Of a DNA stretch of 64,000 nt, positions 33,904-61,903 are shown piece after piece. The stretch comes from Solea solea (Eukaryota > Chordata > Actinopteri > Pleuronectiformes > Soleidae): the NCBI RefSeq assembly GCF_958295425.1, contig NC_081141.1:26844365-26908364 (forward strand), written 5' to 3'. The position numbers and the translations under genes were made by a program. Positions within the stretch are counted from its first letter, which is position 1. Every line of letters starts with the position of its first letter. Under the pieces are notes generated by a model. The model was not told where the DNA came from. It did no database searches and saw nothing but the letters and a program-made list of their open reading frames with translations.

Positions 33904-36900
33904 GAATGTGACTAAAAAGTCTTACTGTAGTATGTCATCCAAAATCGGTCAAAAACGTCATAGTATAGTATGTGGTCCAAAATCGGTAAAAAAGTCATAG
34001 TATAGTATGTCGTCCAAAATCACTCAAAAACGTCATAGTATAGTATGTCGTCCAAAATCGGTCAAAAACGTCATAGTATAGTATGTCGTCCAAAATCACT
34101 CAAAAAAGTCATAGTATAGTATGTCATCCAAAATCGGTCAAAAACGTCATAGTATATAGTATGTCGTCCAAAATCACTCAAAAACGTCATAGTATAGTAT
34201 GTCGTCCAAAATCACTCAAAAAAGTCATAGTATAGTATGTCGTCCAAAGTCGGTCAAAAACGTCATAATATAGCAAGTCGTCCAAAATCACACAAAAAAG
34301 TCATAGTATAGTATGTCGTCCAAAATCACACAAAAAAGTCATAGTATAGTATGTCGTCCAAAATTGGTCGAAAAAGTCATAGTATAGTATGTCGTCCACA
34401 ATCGGTCGAAAAAGTCATAGTATAGTATGTCGTCCAAAATCGGTCAAAAACATCATAGTATAGTATGTCGTCCAAAATCACTCAAAAAAGTCATAGTATA
34501 GTATGTCGTCCAAAGTCGGTCAAAAACGTCATAATATAGCAAGTCGTCCAAAATCACACAAAAAAGTCATAGTATAGTATGTCGTCCAAAATCACACAAA
34601 AAAGTCATAGTATAGTATGTCGTCCAAAATTGGTCGAAAAAGTCATAGTATAGTATGTCGTCCACAATCGGTCGAAAAAGTCATAGTATAGTATGTCGTC
34701 CAAAATCGGTCAAAAACATCATAGTATAGTATGTCGTCCAAAATCGCTCAAAAAAGTCATAGTATAGTATGTCGTCCAAAATCACACAAAAAAGTCATAG
34801 TATAGTATGTCATCCAAAATCACACTTAAAAGTCATAGTATAGTATGTCGTCCAAAATTGGTCGCAAAAGTCATAGTATAGTATGTCGTCCACAATCGGT
34901 CGAAAAAGTCATAGTATAATATGTCGTCCAAAATCACACAAAAAAGTCATAGTATAGTATGTCGTCCAAAATCGGTCAAAAAAGTCATAGTATAGTATGT
35001 CGTCCAAAATCGGTCGAAAAAGTCATAGTATAGTACGTCGTCCAAAATCGGTCAAAAAAGTCATAGTATAGTATGTCGTCCAAAATCGGTCGAAAAAGTC
35101 ATAGTATAGTACGTCGTCCAACATCGGTCAAAAAAGTCATAGTATAGTATGTCGTCCAAAATCGGTCAAAAACGTCATAGTATAGTATGTCATCCAAAAT
35201 CACTCAAAAACGTCATAGTATAGTATGTCATCCAAAATCCGTCAAAAACGTCATAGTATAGTATGTCGTCCAAAATCACTCAAAAACGTCATAGTATAGT
35301 ATGTCGTCCAAAATCACTCAAAAAAGTCATAGTATAGTATGTCATCCAAAATCGGTCAAAAACGTCATAGTATAGTATGCCATCCAAAATCACTCAAAAA
35401 AGTCATAGTATAGTATGTCGTCCAAAATCACTCAAAAAAGTCATAGTATAGTATGTCGTCCAAAATCGGTCAAAAACGTCATAGTATAGTATGCCATCCA
35501 AAATCACTCAAAAACGTCATAGTATAGTATGTCGTCCAAAATCACTCAAAAAAGTCATAGTATAGTATGTCATCCAAAATCGGTCAAAAACGTCATAGTA
35601 TAGTATGCCATCCAAAATCACTCAAAAAAGTCATAGTATAGTATGTCGTCCACAGTCGGTCAAAAAAGTCACAGTATAGTATGTCGTCCAAAATTGGTCG
35701 AAAAAGTCATAGTATAGTATGTCGTCCACAATCGGTCGAAAAAGTCATAGTATAGTATGTCGTCCAAAGTCGGTCAAAAACGTCATAGTATAGTATGTCG
35801 TCCAAAATCACTCAAAAAAGTCATAGTATAGTATGTCGTCCAAAGTCGGTCAAAAACGTCATAATATAGCAAGTCGTCCAAAATCACACAAAAAAGTCAT
35901 AGTATAGTATGTCGTCCAAAATCACACAAAAAAGTCATAGTATAGTATGTCGTCCAAAATCACACAAAAAAGTCATAGTATAGTATGTCGTCCAAAATTG
36001 GTCGAAAAAGTCATAGTATAGTATGTCGTCCACAATCGGTCGAAAAAGTCATAGTATAGTATGTCGTCCAAAATCGGTCAAAAACATCATAGTATAGTAT
36101 GTCCTCCAAAATCACTCAAAAAAGTCATAGTATAGTATGTCGTCCAAAATCACACAAAAAAGTCATAGTATAGTATGTCATCCAAAATCACACTTAAAAG
36201 TCATAGTATAGTATGTCGTCCAAAATTGGTCGAAAAAGTCATAGTATAATATGTCGTCCAAAATCACACAAAAAAGTCATAGTATAGTATGTCGTCCAAA
36301 ATCGGTCAAAAAAGTCATAGTATAGTATGTCGTCCAAAATCGGTCGAAAAAGTCATAGTATAGTACGTCGTCCAAAATCACACAAAAAAGTCATAGTATA
36401 GTATGTCGTCCAAAATCGGTCAAAAAAGTCATAGTATAGTATGTCGTCCAAAATCGGTCGAAAAAGTCATAGTATAGTACGTCGTCCAAAATCGGTCAAA
36501 AAAGTCATAGTATAGTATGTCGTCCAAAATCGGTCGAAAAAGTCATAGTATAGTACGTCGTCCAAAATCGGTCAAAAAAGTCATAGTATAGTACGTCGTG
36601 CAAAATCACTCAAAAACGTCATAGTATAGTATGTCGTCCAAAATCACTCAAAAAAGTCATAGTATAGTATGTCATCCAAAATCGGTCAAAAACGTCATAG
36701 TATAGTATGCCATCCAAAATCACTCAAAAAAGTCATAGTATAGTATGTCGTCCAAAGTCGGTCAAAAACGTCATAATATAGCAAGTCGTCCAAAATCACA
36801 CAAAAAAGTCATAGTATAGTATGTCGTCCAAAATCACACAAAAAAGTCATAGTATAGTATGTCATCCAAAATCACACTTAAAAGTCATAGTATAGTATGT

Positions 36901-38270
36901 CGTCCAAAATTGGTCGAAAAAGTCATAGTATAGTATGTCGTCCACAATCGGTCGAAAAAGTCATAGTATAGTATGTCGTCCAAAGTCGGTCAAAAACATC
37001 ATAGTATAGTATGTCGTCCAAAATCACTCAAAAAAGTCATAGTATAGTATGTCGTCCAAAATCGGTCAAAAACGTCATAGTATAGTATGCCATCCAAAAT
37101 CACTCAAAAACGTCATAGTATAGTATGTCGTCCAAAATCACTCAAAAAAGTCATAGTATAGTATGTCATCCAAAATCGGTCAAAGGGTCATAGTATAGTA
37201 TGCCATCCAAAATCACTCAAAAAAGTCATAGTATAGTATGTCGTCCACAGTCGGTCAAAAAAGTCACAGTATAGTATGTCGTCCAAAATTGGTCGAAAAA
37301 GTCATAGTATAGTATGTCGTCCACAATCGGTCGAAAAAGTCATAGTATAGTATGTCGTCCAAAGTCGGTCAAAAACGTCATAGTATAGCATGTCGTCCAA
37401 AATCACACAAAAAAGTCATAGTATAGTATGTCATCCAAAATCACACAAAAAAGTCATAGTATAGTATGTCGTCCAAAATCACACAAAAAAGTCATAGTAT
37501 AGTATGTCGTCCAAAATCACACAAAAAAGTCATAGTATAGTATGTCGTCCACAGTCGGTCAAAAAAGTCACAGTATAGTATGTCGTCCAAAATTGGTCGA
37601 AAAAGTCATAGTATAGTATGTCGTCCACAATCGGTCGAAAAAGTCATAGTATAGTATGTCGTCCAAAGTCGGTCAAAAACGTCATAGTATAGCATGTCGT
37701 CCAAAATCACACAAAAAAGTCATAGTATAGTATGTCGTCCACAATCGGTCGAAAAAGTCATAGTATAGTATGTCGTCCAAAGTCGGTCAAAAACGTCATA
37801 GTATAGCATGTCGTCCAAAATCACACAAAAAAGTCATAGTATAGTATGTCATCCAAAATCACACAAAAAAGTCATAGTATAGTATGTCGTCCAAAATCAC
37901 ACAAAAAAGTCATAGTATAGTATGTCGTCCAAAATCACACAAAAAAGTCATAGTATAGTATGTCGTCCACAGTCGGTCAAAAAAGTCACAGTATAGTATG
38001 TCGTCCAAAATTGGTCGAAAAAGTCATAGTATAGTATGTCGTCCACAATCGGTCGAAAAAGTCATAGTATAGTATGTCGTCCAAAGTCGGTCAAAAACGT
38101 CATAGTATAGCATGTCGTCCAAAATCACACAAAAAAGTCATAGTATAGTATGTCGTCCAAAATCACACAAAAAAGTCATAGTATAGTATGTCGTCCAAAA
38201 TCACACAAAAAAGTCATAGTATAGTATGTCGTCCAAAATCACACAAAAAAGTCATAGTATAGTATGTCGT
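33904..38270. repeat. Satellite sub-block B (CATAGTATAGTATG type)
   Basis: Regular 38-bp monomers. The rare variant CGTCATAATATAGCAAGTCG recurs at 34261, 34527, 35857 and 36769, spacings of 7, 35 and 24 whole units. CCACAGTCGG variants at 37245, 37549 and 37967 are 8 and 11 units apart. So multi-unit blocks were copied in register. Confidence 0.85.
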
Positions 38271-41200
38271 TCAAATTCTGACAAAAAAGTCATACTTTAG
38301 TACGTCGTCCAAAATCGTTGAAAAAAGTCATAGTATAGTATGTCGTCCAAAATGTGACAAAAAAGTCATAGTATTGTATGTCGTCCAAAATGTGACAAAA
38401 AAGTCATAGTAAAGTATGTCGTCCAAAATCGGTAAAAAAAAGTCATAGTATAGTATGTTGTCCAAAATGTGACAAAAAAGTCATACTTTAGTACTTCGTC
38501 CAAAATTGTTCAAAAAAGTCATAGTATAGTATGTCGTCTAAAATCGGTAAAAAAAAGTCATAGTATAGTATGTCGTCCAAAGTCGGTCAAAAAAGTCATA
38601 GTATAGTATGTCGTCCAAAGTCGGTCAAAAACGTCATAGTATAGTATGTCGTCCAAAATAACTCAAAAAAGTCATCGTATAGTATGTCGTCCAAAATTGG
38701 TCAAAAACGTCATAGTATAGCATGTCGTCCAAAATCACACAAAAAAGTCATAGTATAGTATGTCATCCAAAATCACACAAAAGAGTCATAGTATAGTATG
38801 TCGTCCAAAGTCGGTCAAAAACGTCATAGTATAATATGTCGTCCAAAATCACTCAAAAAACGTCATAGTATAGTATGTCGTTCAAAATCACTCAAAAAAA
38901 GTCATAGTATAGTATGTCGTCCAAAATCGGTAAAAAAAAAGTCATAGTATAGTATGTCATCCAAAATCGTTCAAAAAAGTCATAGTATAGTATGTCATCC
39001 GAAATCGTTCAAAAAAGTCATAGTATAGTATGTCATCCAAAATCGGTAAAAAAAGTCATAGTATAGTAAGTCGTCCAAAATCGGTAAAAAAAGTCATAGT
39101 ATAGTATGTCGTCCAAAATCGTTCAAAAAAGTCATAGTATAGTATGTCGTCCAAAATCACACAAAAAAGTCATAGTATAGTATGTCATCCAAAATCACAC
39201 AAAAGAGTCATAGTATAGTATGTCGTCCAAAGTCGGTCAAAAAAGTCATAGTATAGTATGTCGTCCAAAATCACACAAAAGAGTCATAGTATAGTATGTC
39301 GTCCAAAGTCGGTCAAAAAAGTCATAGTATAGCATGTCGTCCAAAATCACACAAAAAAGTCATAGTATAGTATGTCATCCAAAATCACACAAAAGAGTCA
39401 TAGTATAGTATGTCGTCCAAAGTCGGTCAAAAACGTCATAGTATAATATGTCGTCCAAAATCACTCAAAAAACGTCATAGTATAGTATGTCGTTCAAAAT
39501 CACTCAAAAAAAGTCATAGTATATTATGTCGTCCAAAATCACACTTAAAAGTCATAGTATAGTATGTCGTCCAAAATCACTCAAAAAAGTCATAGTATAG
39601 CATGTCGTCCAAAATCACACAAAGAAGTCATAGTATAGTATGTCATCTAAAATCACACAAAAAAGTCATAGTATAGTATGTCGTCCAAAATTGGTCGAAA
39701 AAGTCATAGTATAGTATGTCGTCCAAAATCACACTTAAAAGTCATAGTATAGTACGTCGTCCAAAATCGGTAAAAAAAAAGTCATAGTATAGTATGTCAT
39801 CCAAAATCGTTCAAAAAAGTCATAGTATAGTATGTCATCCAAAATCGTTCAAAAAAGTCATAGTATAGTATGTCATCCAAAATCGGTAAAAAAAGTCATA
39901 GTATAGTATGTCGTCCAAAATCGGTAAAAAAAGTCATAGTATAGTATGTCGTCCAAAATCGTTCAAAAAAGTCACAGTATAGTATGTCGTCCAAAATTGG
40001 TCGAAAAAGTCATAGTATAGTATGTCGTCCACAATCGGTCGAAAAAGTCATAGTATAGTATGTCGTCCAAAGTCGGTCAAAAACGTCATAGTATAGCATG
40101 TCGTCCAAAATCACACAAAAAAGTCATAGTATAGTATGTCGTCCAAAATCACACAAAAAAGTCATAGTATAGTATGTCGTCCAAAATCACACAAAAAAGT
40201 CATAGTATAGTATGTCGTCCAAAATCACACAAAAAAGTCATAGTATAGTATGTCGTTCAAATTCTGACAAAAAAGTCATACTTTAGTACGTCGTCCAAAA
40301 TCGTTGAAAAAAGTCATAGTATAGTATGTCGTCCAAAATGTGACAAAAAAGTCATAGTATTGTATGTCGTCCAAAATGTGACAAAAAAGTCATAGTAAAG
40401 TATGTCGTCCAAAATCGGTAAAAAAAAGTCATAGTATAGTATGTTTTCCAAAATGTGACAAAAAAGTCATACTTTAGTACTTGGTCCAAAATTGTTCAAA
40501 AAAGTCATAGTATAGTATGTCGTCTAAAATCGGTAAAAAAAAGTCATAGTATAGTATGTCGTCCAAAGTCGGTCAAAAAAGTCATAGTATAGTATGTCGT
40601 CCAAAGTCGGTCAAAAACGTCATAGTATAGTATGTCGTCCAAAATAACTCAAAAAAGTCATGGTATAGTATGTCGTCCAAAATTGGTCAAAAACGTCATA
40701 GTATAGCATGTCGTCCAAAATCACACAAAAAAGTCATAGTATAGTATGTCATCCAAAATCACACAAAAGAGTCATAGTATAGTATGTCGTCCAAAGTCGG
40801 TCAAAAACGTCATAGTATAATATGTCGTCCAAAATCACTCAAAAAACGTCATAGTATAGTATGTCGTTCAAAATCACTCAAAAAAAGTCATAGTATAGTA
40901 TGTCGTCCAAAATCACACTTAAAAGTCATAGTATAGTATGTCGTCCAAAATCACTCAAAAAAGTCATAGTATAGCATGTCGTCCAAAATCACACAAAGAA
41001 GGCATAGTATAGTATGTCATCCAAAATCACACAAAAAAGTCATAGTATAGTATGTCGTCCAAAATTGGTCGAAAAAGTCATAGTATAGTATGTCGTCCAA
41101 AATCACACTTAAAAGTCATAGTATAGTACGTCGTCCAAAATCGGTAAAAAAAAAGTCATAGTATAGTATGTCATCCAAAATCGTTCAAAAAAGTCATAGT

Positions 41201-43968
41201 ATAGTATGTCATCCGAAATCGTTCAAAAAAGTCATAGTATAGTATGTCATCCAAAATCGGTAAAAAAAGTCATAGTATAGTATGTCGTCCAAAATCGGTA
41301 AAAAAAGTCATAGTATAGTATGTCGTCCAAAATCGTTCAAAAAAGTCATAGTATAGTATGTCGTCCAAAATCGGTAAAAAAAGTCATAGTATAGTATGTC
41401 GTCCAAAATAACTCAAAAAAGTCATGGTATAGTATGTCGTCCAAAATTGGTCAAAAACGTCATAGTATAGCATGTCGTCCAAAATCACACAAAAAAGTCA
41501 TAGTATAGTATGTCATCCAAAATCACACAAAAGAGTCATAGTATAGTATGTCGTCCAAAGTCGGTCAAAAACGTCATAGTATAATATGTCGTCCAAAATC
41601 ACTCAAAAAACGTCATAGTATAGTATGTCGTTCAAAATCACTCAAAAAAAGTCATAGTATAGTATGTCGTCCAAAATCACACTTAAAAGTCATAGTATAG
41701 TATGTCGTCCAAAATCACTCAAAAAAGTCATAGTATAGCATGTCGTCCAAAATCACACAAAGAAGGCATAGTATAGTATGTCATCCAAAATCACACAAAA
41801 AAGTCATAGTATAGTATGTCGTCCAAAATTGGTCGAAAAAGTCATAGTATAGTATGTCGTCCAAAATCACACTTAAAAGTCATAGTATAGTACGTCGTCC
41901 AAAATCGGTAAAAAAAAAGTCATAGTATAGTATGTCATCCAAAATCGTTCAAAAAAGTCATAGTATAGTATGTCATCCGAAATCGTTCAAAAAAGTCATA
42001 GTATAGTATGTCATCCAAAATCGGTAAAAAAAGTCATAGTATAGTATGTCGTCCAAAATCGGTAAAAAAAGTCATAGTATAGTATGTCGTCCAAAATCGT
42101 TCAAAAAAGTCATAGTATAGTATGTTGTCCAAAATCGGTAAAAAAAGTCATAGTATAGTATGTCGTCCAAAATCGGTCAAAAAAGTCATAGTATAGTATG
42201 TCGTCCAAAATCGGTCAAAAAAGTCATAGTATAGTATGTCGTCCAAAGTCGGTCAAAAACGTCATAGTATAATATGTCGTCCAAAATCACTCAAAAAACG
42301 TCATAGTATAGTATGTCGTTCAAAATCACTCAAAAAAAGTCATAGTATAGTATGTCGTCCAAAATCACACTTAAAAGTCATAGTATAGTATGTCGTCCAA
42401 AATCACTCAAAAAAGTCATAGTATAGCATGTCGTCCAAAATCACACAAAGAAGGCATAGTATAGTATGTCATCCAAAATCACACAAAAAAGTCATAGTAT
42501 AGTATGTCGTCCAAAATTGGTCGAAAAAGTCATAGTATAGTATGTCGTCCAAAATCACACTTAAAAGTCATAGTATAGTACGTCGTCCAAAATCGGTAAA
42601 AAAAAAGTCATAGTATAGTATGTCATCCAAAATCGTTCAAAAAAGTCATAGTATAGTATGTCATCCGAAATCGTTCAAAAAAGTCATAGTATAGTATGTC
42701 ATCCAAAATCGGTAAAAAAAGTCATAGTATAGTATGTCGTCCAAAATCGGTAAAAAAAGTCATAGTATAGTATGTCGTCCAAAATCGTTCAAAAAAGTCA
42801 TAGTATAGTATGTCGTCCAAAATCGGTAAAAAAAGTCATAGTATAGTATGTCGTCCAAAATAACTCAAAAAAGTCATGGTATAGTATGTCGTCCAAAATT
42901 GGTCAAAAACGTCATAGTATAGCATGTCGTCCAAAATCACACAAAAAAGTCATAGTATAGTATGTCATCCAAAATCACACAAAAGAGTCATAGTATAGTA
43001 TGTCGTCCAAAGTCGGTCAAAAACGTCATAGTATAATATGTCGTCCAAAATCACTCAAAAAACGTCATAGTATAGTATGTCGTTCAAAATCACTCAAAAA
43101 AAGTCATAGTATAGTATGTCGTCCAAAATCACACTTAAAAGTCATAGTATAGTATGTCGTCCAAAATCACTCAAAAAAGTCATAGTATAGCATGTCGTCC
43201 AAAATCACACAAAGAAGGCATAGTATAGTATGTCATCCAAAATCACACAAAAAAGTCATAGTATAGTATGTCGTCCAAAATTGGTCGAAAAAGTCATAGT
43301 ATAGTATGTCGTCCAAAATCACACTTAAAAGTCATAGTATAGTACGTCGTCCAAAATCGGTAAAAAAAAAGTCATAGTATAGTATGTCATCCAAAATCGT
43401 TCAAAAAAGTCATAGTATAGTATGTCATCCGAAATCGTTCAAAAAAGTCATAGTATAGTATGTCATCCAAAATCGGTAAAAAAAGTCATAGTATAGTATG
43501 TCGTCCAAAATCGGTAAAAAAAGTCATAGTATAGTATGTCGTCCAAAATCGTTCAAAAAAGTCATAGTATAGTATGTTGTCCAAAATCGGTAAAAAAAGT
43601 CATAGTATAGTATGTCGTCCAAAATCGGTCAAAAAAGTCATAGTATAGTATGTCGTCCAAAATCGGTCAAAAAAGTCATAGTATAGTATGTCGTCCAAAA
43701 TCACACTTAAAAGTCAGAGTATAGTACGTCGTCCAAAATCGGTAAAAAAAAAGTCATAGTATAGTATGTCATCCAAAATCGTTCAAAAAAGTCATAGTAT
43801 AGTATGTCATCCAAAATCGGTAAAAAAAGTCATAGTATAGTATGTCGTCCAAAATCGGTAAAAAAAGTCATAGTATAGTATGTTGTCCAAAATCGGTAAA
43901 AAAAGTCATAGTATAGTATGTCGTCCAAAATCGGTCAAAAAAGTCATAGTATAGTATGTCGTCCAAAA
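38271..43968. repeat. Satellite higher-order repeat block
   Basis: The variant TCAAATTCTGACAAAAAAGT occurs at 38271 and 40257 (1986 bp apart), with neighbouring variants matching for about 0.9 kb. Further on, the unique variant AAAGAAGGCATAG has its GGCAT at 41001, 41765, 42453 and 43217: steps 764, 688 and 764, so a 1452-bp compound unit is tandemly repeated. The 3' edge decays abruptly at AAAACCTCACC. Confidence 0.85.
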
Positions 43969-44529
43969 CCTCACCTTATAGTCACAGGTACTTCACCTCA
44001 CGGAGTGAAGTATGGATTGTCTGTTTGACAGAGGACGACAGAGGCTTGTTGCATGAAGTCTTTCATCTCTGATTGCCTTGTTATCACTTTAAACTGTGTT
44101 TTAAGTCCTAATTTTAAACAAGGTTAACACAGAACAGAGATAAACTACACTTCTCATACTTAAGATTTAATATACTGACTTATAATAAAATGAAAATGAA
44201 AACCTGTCCATGACTCAATTCAATTTAAATTGTTAAAAAAAGTGCAAATTAATTCCCATTTCCGACCAGGTTTTCCTGCCGTTTCTGTAAAACGTGAATA
44301 ATTAAACCCATGAAAACATAATAAACTGTCAGTTTGATAAATTAGACACAACTTCATTTGAAGCAAGTGATATTAAATAAATATTAAAGACTTAAAGTTT
44401 ATTTACTCTATGAGTTTGTATTCTCAGTGAAGACAGTACACAAAAACCTTACTTTTATAATATTATACATGTATTTACATTTTGTATGTTATCATATCAT
44501 CATATATTATTATCATCATTAGTATTATA
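43969..44529. other. Intergenic DNA after the satellite
   Basis: AT-rich sequence carrying the second copy of the 17-bp flanking word (44036-44052). No gene or known repeat recognised. Confidence 0.55.
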
Positions 44530-44535
44530 TTTATT
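44530..44535 (-). terminator. adam28: Candidate poly(A) signal of adam28
   Basis: TTTATT on the + strand, AATAAA on the - strand, about 715 bp after the adam28 stop. Another AATAAA lies at 44398-44403. Choice is inference. Confidence 0.35.
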
Positions 44536-45076
44536 AATAACACACATTGCACAATAATGGACCAGAAATCTTTACAGTTTCACGTCAAAAATGCTTTTGC
44601 TATAAAAAAACATTAAATATTAAATTTACTGCCAGTTTTTTGATAATGTTTAACACTTAAAGGGGTTTTATATAACAAAACATCTGTTAATCCCTCACAA
44701 TACAGGATGATTTGGCCAGATAATCTGTTCAAATCAGCCTCAAATCGGTAGACACCTAAGATTGTCACATTGTTGGCTGAAATCTGGCCGATGATCCTCT
44801 CGTGTGGGGCATGTTTTTAAGTTAGCATTGCAGTACCCATTTTCAGCACCGAAGGTCGCTGTTGCACATATTTTACATACGTCCCCTTTTAAATCCAGTC
44901 ATGTACATCAGTATTTACACTTTTGGTAAGAAAATAATAAAGGAATATAAAAAAACACAGTATGGCTCACAGTCAGGGTCAGAGCGGCAGCGCTGATCCT
45001 CGCTCAGGTTTGTTGTAGAAAAAGTGCCTTAAATGTTGTGAAAAACCCTGCATTGTCTGTGCATGTAACAATTCAC

Positions 45077-45077
45077 G

Positions 45078-45109
<32 letters not shown>
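45077..45109. repeat. (GTT)n microsatellite
   Basis: Eleven GTT units in the inferred adam28 3' UTR. Confidence 0.95.
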
Positions 45110-45216
45110 CCTGCAGCAGCGTGAACATCACCCACACAGGCAGCAGGAAACAAACAAATAAACATGTTTCTGTCTTTGGTCCAGTTTTTTTTCCAGCAGC
45201 TTCTTGTTGTGTCGTC

Positions 45217-45242
45217 GTCATCATCATCATCATCATCATCAT
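45217..45242. repeat. (CAT)n microsatellite
   Basis: About eight CAT units that end 7 bp from the adam28 stop codon. Confidence 0.95.
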
Positions 45243-45248
45243 AACAGG

Positions 45249-60489
<15,241 letters not shown>

Positions 60490-60680
60490 TGTCCAAGTGC
60501 AGAGAGTCCCTGTAACCGAGCAGATCGGTGCTCTGGTCAGGCTTTATGCTGCCTACCTGCACGCACTGGTTTCTGTTTTTTGGCGTTGGCCACGCCTTTC
60601 GCCCGCCTCTCCTGCAGCTGTCACAGCAACACTTCCTCATCTGACAGCAAACTTACACACACACACACACACACACAGAG
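60490..60680 (-). promoter_or_regulatory. adam28: adam28 putative promoter / 5' UTR
   Basis: On the - strand a TATA-like GCATAAAGC (60541-60549) lies 52 bp before the ATG and a GAGGAAGTG PU.1/Ets-like site (60630-60638) lies further upstream, followed by a (TG)n run. Mammalian ADAM28 is expressed in lymphoid cells, which would fit an Ets/PU.1 site, but this is motif reading only. Confidence 0.3.
60655..60678. repeat. (CA)n microsatellite
   Basis: CA run just upstream of adam28. Confidence 0.95.
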
Positions 60681-61903
60681 ACAAAAACCAGCCTAAACAC
60701 GCCCTCGCTGCTCTTCAGGAATGCAGGAAACATATTGTGCTGACACAATTAGGGCCAAAGCTGCACTTGCTTTCAGCCACTTTTAGTTTCATGACAGTGT
60801 CTCATCACGGCCGCTGTCACTCGAAGGTCGTGTCGTTGCATTCAAAACAAAGACACGAGGGTCAATTTCCTCAGTTGCAGTAGATTTATTCCTTCTTACC
60901 TTTTTGCTTGAATGAAACTTCAGCCGCTTCTTCTGTCTTTGCATAAAAGCCATACATCGGCAGTTTGACTCACTACTGTGTGACTCACTCACACACTGAC
61001 AGGATACTTTATTTCCTCCTACATCACGCTGTGACTTCACCACACTACCATAAAGTTTCACAACGTTTACCATATAAAGGCAATGAAATCCCTGCCTGCC
61101 CGTCCGTCCCTCACCCACTGAACACATGCTTGGAGTCGGCGCGGAGACACAAAGTGTCCCAAGACAATAAGGCCAATGTTTTTTGCTCCGTCTGCAGCGT
61201 AGAAGGACATCTCAGGACACGACGGCCATGTGTGTGTGTGTGTGTGGATGGAGTTGAAGTAGCGTAGGTGGAGAATGATGGGAGGTTTACATTTGTAATC
61301 TAATCTACTAAACTTACATTATTTACATTTTTATTTCATTTCTTTAACCTCTTAACGCTGGGTGACCCTTCCTGACATGACATGATATGACCCTCCCATT
61401 TATCTAGGCTTGGGACCAGCACAAAAAATACACTGGGGTCATTTTAAAGCCATGGTTCTCAAACTGTAGTATGTGTACCATCAGTGGTACACGGGCTTCC
61501 TCTCATGATACTTGGAGGAAAGTCTGAAATATTGTTCTATTGTATATAACATGGTATGGTATACAGCCCACAATACAGCCAACATTATATTAATGTTAAC
61601 AAATGCATATTTATGCGTCATATCAATGGAAACCATATAAAAAATAATGATAATAATTCCGTTGAACCCACTGCGCCTTATGTAAATAGTCTGTGTTACC
61701 AAGTTAAATTCCTAACTAAGATAAGATAAAGTCTAACAGACAGGATGAGATTGAAGGTCATTCATTGTGTAAATCTGCTTCACTCACTTAAATTCTGATG
61801 ATAAAATTGTGTTTGTCTGTGCAGTTTTATGATGACCATTCATTCATTCGCTCGTCACATGATCACATGATTCACAGAAGCTGTGACCTCATTGAACAAT
61901 TAC
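60681..61903. other. Upstream intergenic DNA
   Basis: No conserved coding found; the long open frames at 60392-60883 (+) and 60789-61127 (-) show no family features. At 61455-61540, GGTTCTCAAACTGTAGTATG and TACCATCAGTGGTACACGGG resemble a common fish repeat. Confidence 0.5.

Larger units (their letters stand above)
30946..43968. repeat. 38-bp satellite array, 13.0 kb
   Basis: Head-to-tail units of 38 bp (some 37 or 39 where A-runs vary), length divided by unit gives about 340 copies. Main core is GTCATAGTATAGTATGTCGT then CCAAAATC with a variable ACACA, GGTCA, GTTCA or ACTCA and an A-run. The first 1.8 kb uses a second core, CATACTTTAGTATGTCGTCC then AAATTTTGAC. Each unit has stops, and 38 is not a multiple of 3, so no long reading frame is possible. 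It fills nearly all the space between the two convergent genes. Function unknown. Confidence 0.98.
44536..45248 (-). other. adam28: adam28 3' UTR (inferred extent)
   Basis: Sequence after the TGA stop on the - strand. It carries an ATG/GAT trinucleotide run (45217-45242) immediately after the stop and an AAC/GTT run (45077-45109). Both produce spurious frames of Met, Asp or Gln repeats. Confidence 0.5.

Noticed and set aside
30867..34000. Short open frames in the satellite (Ser/Lys-rich 63-78 residues)
   Set aside because: They follow the repeat unit, lack any homology, and vanish in the regular part of the array.
30946..43968. CRISPR-like array of 38-bp repeats
   Set aside because: Units are contiguous with no unique spacers, and the surroundings are vertebrate genes with introns.
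60789..61127. 112-residue - strand open frame as an upstream gene
   Set aside because: No conserved motif or splice structure recognised.
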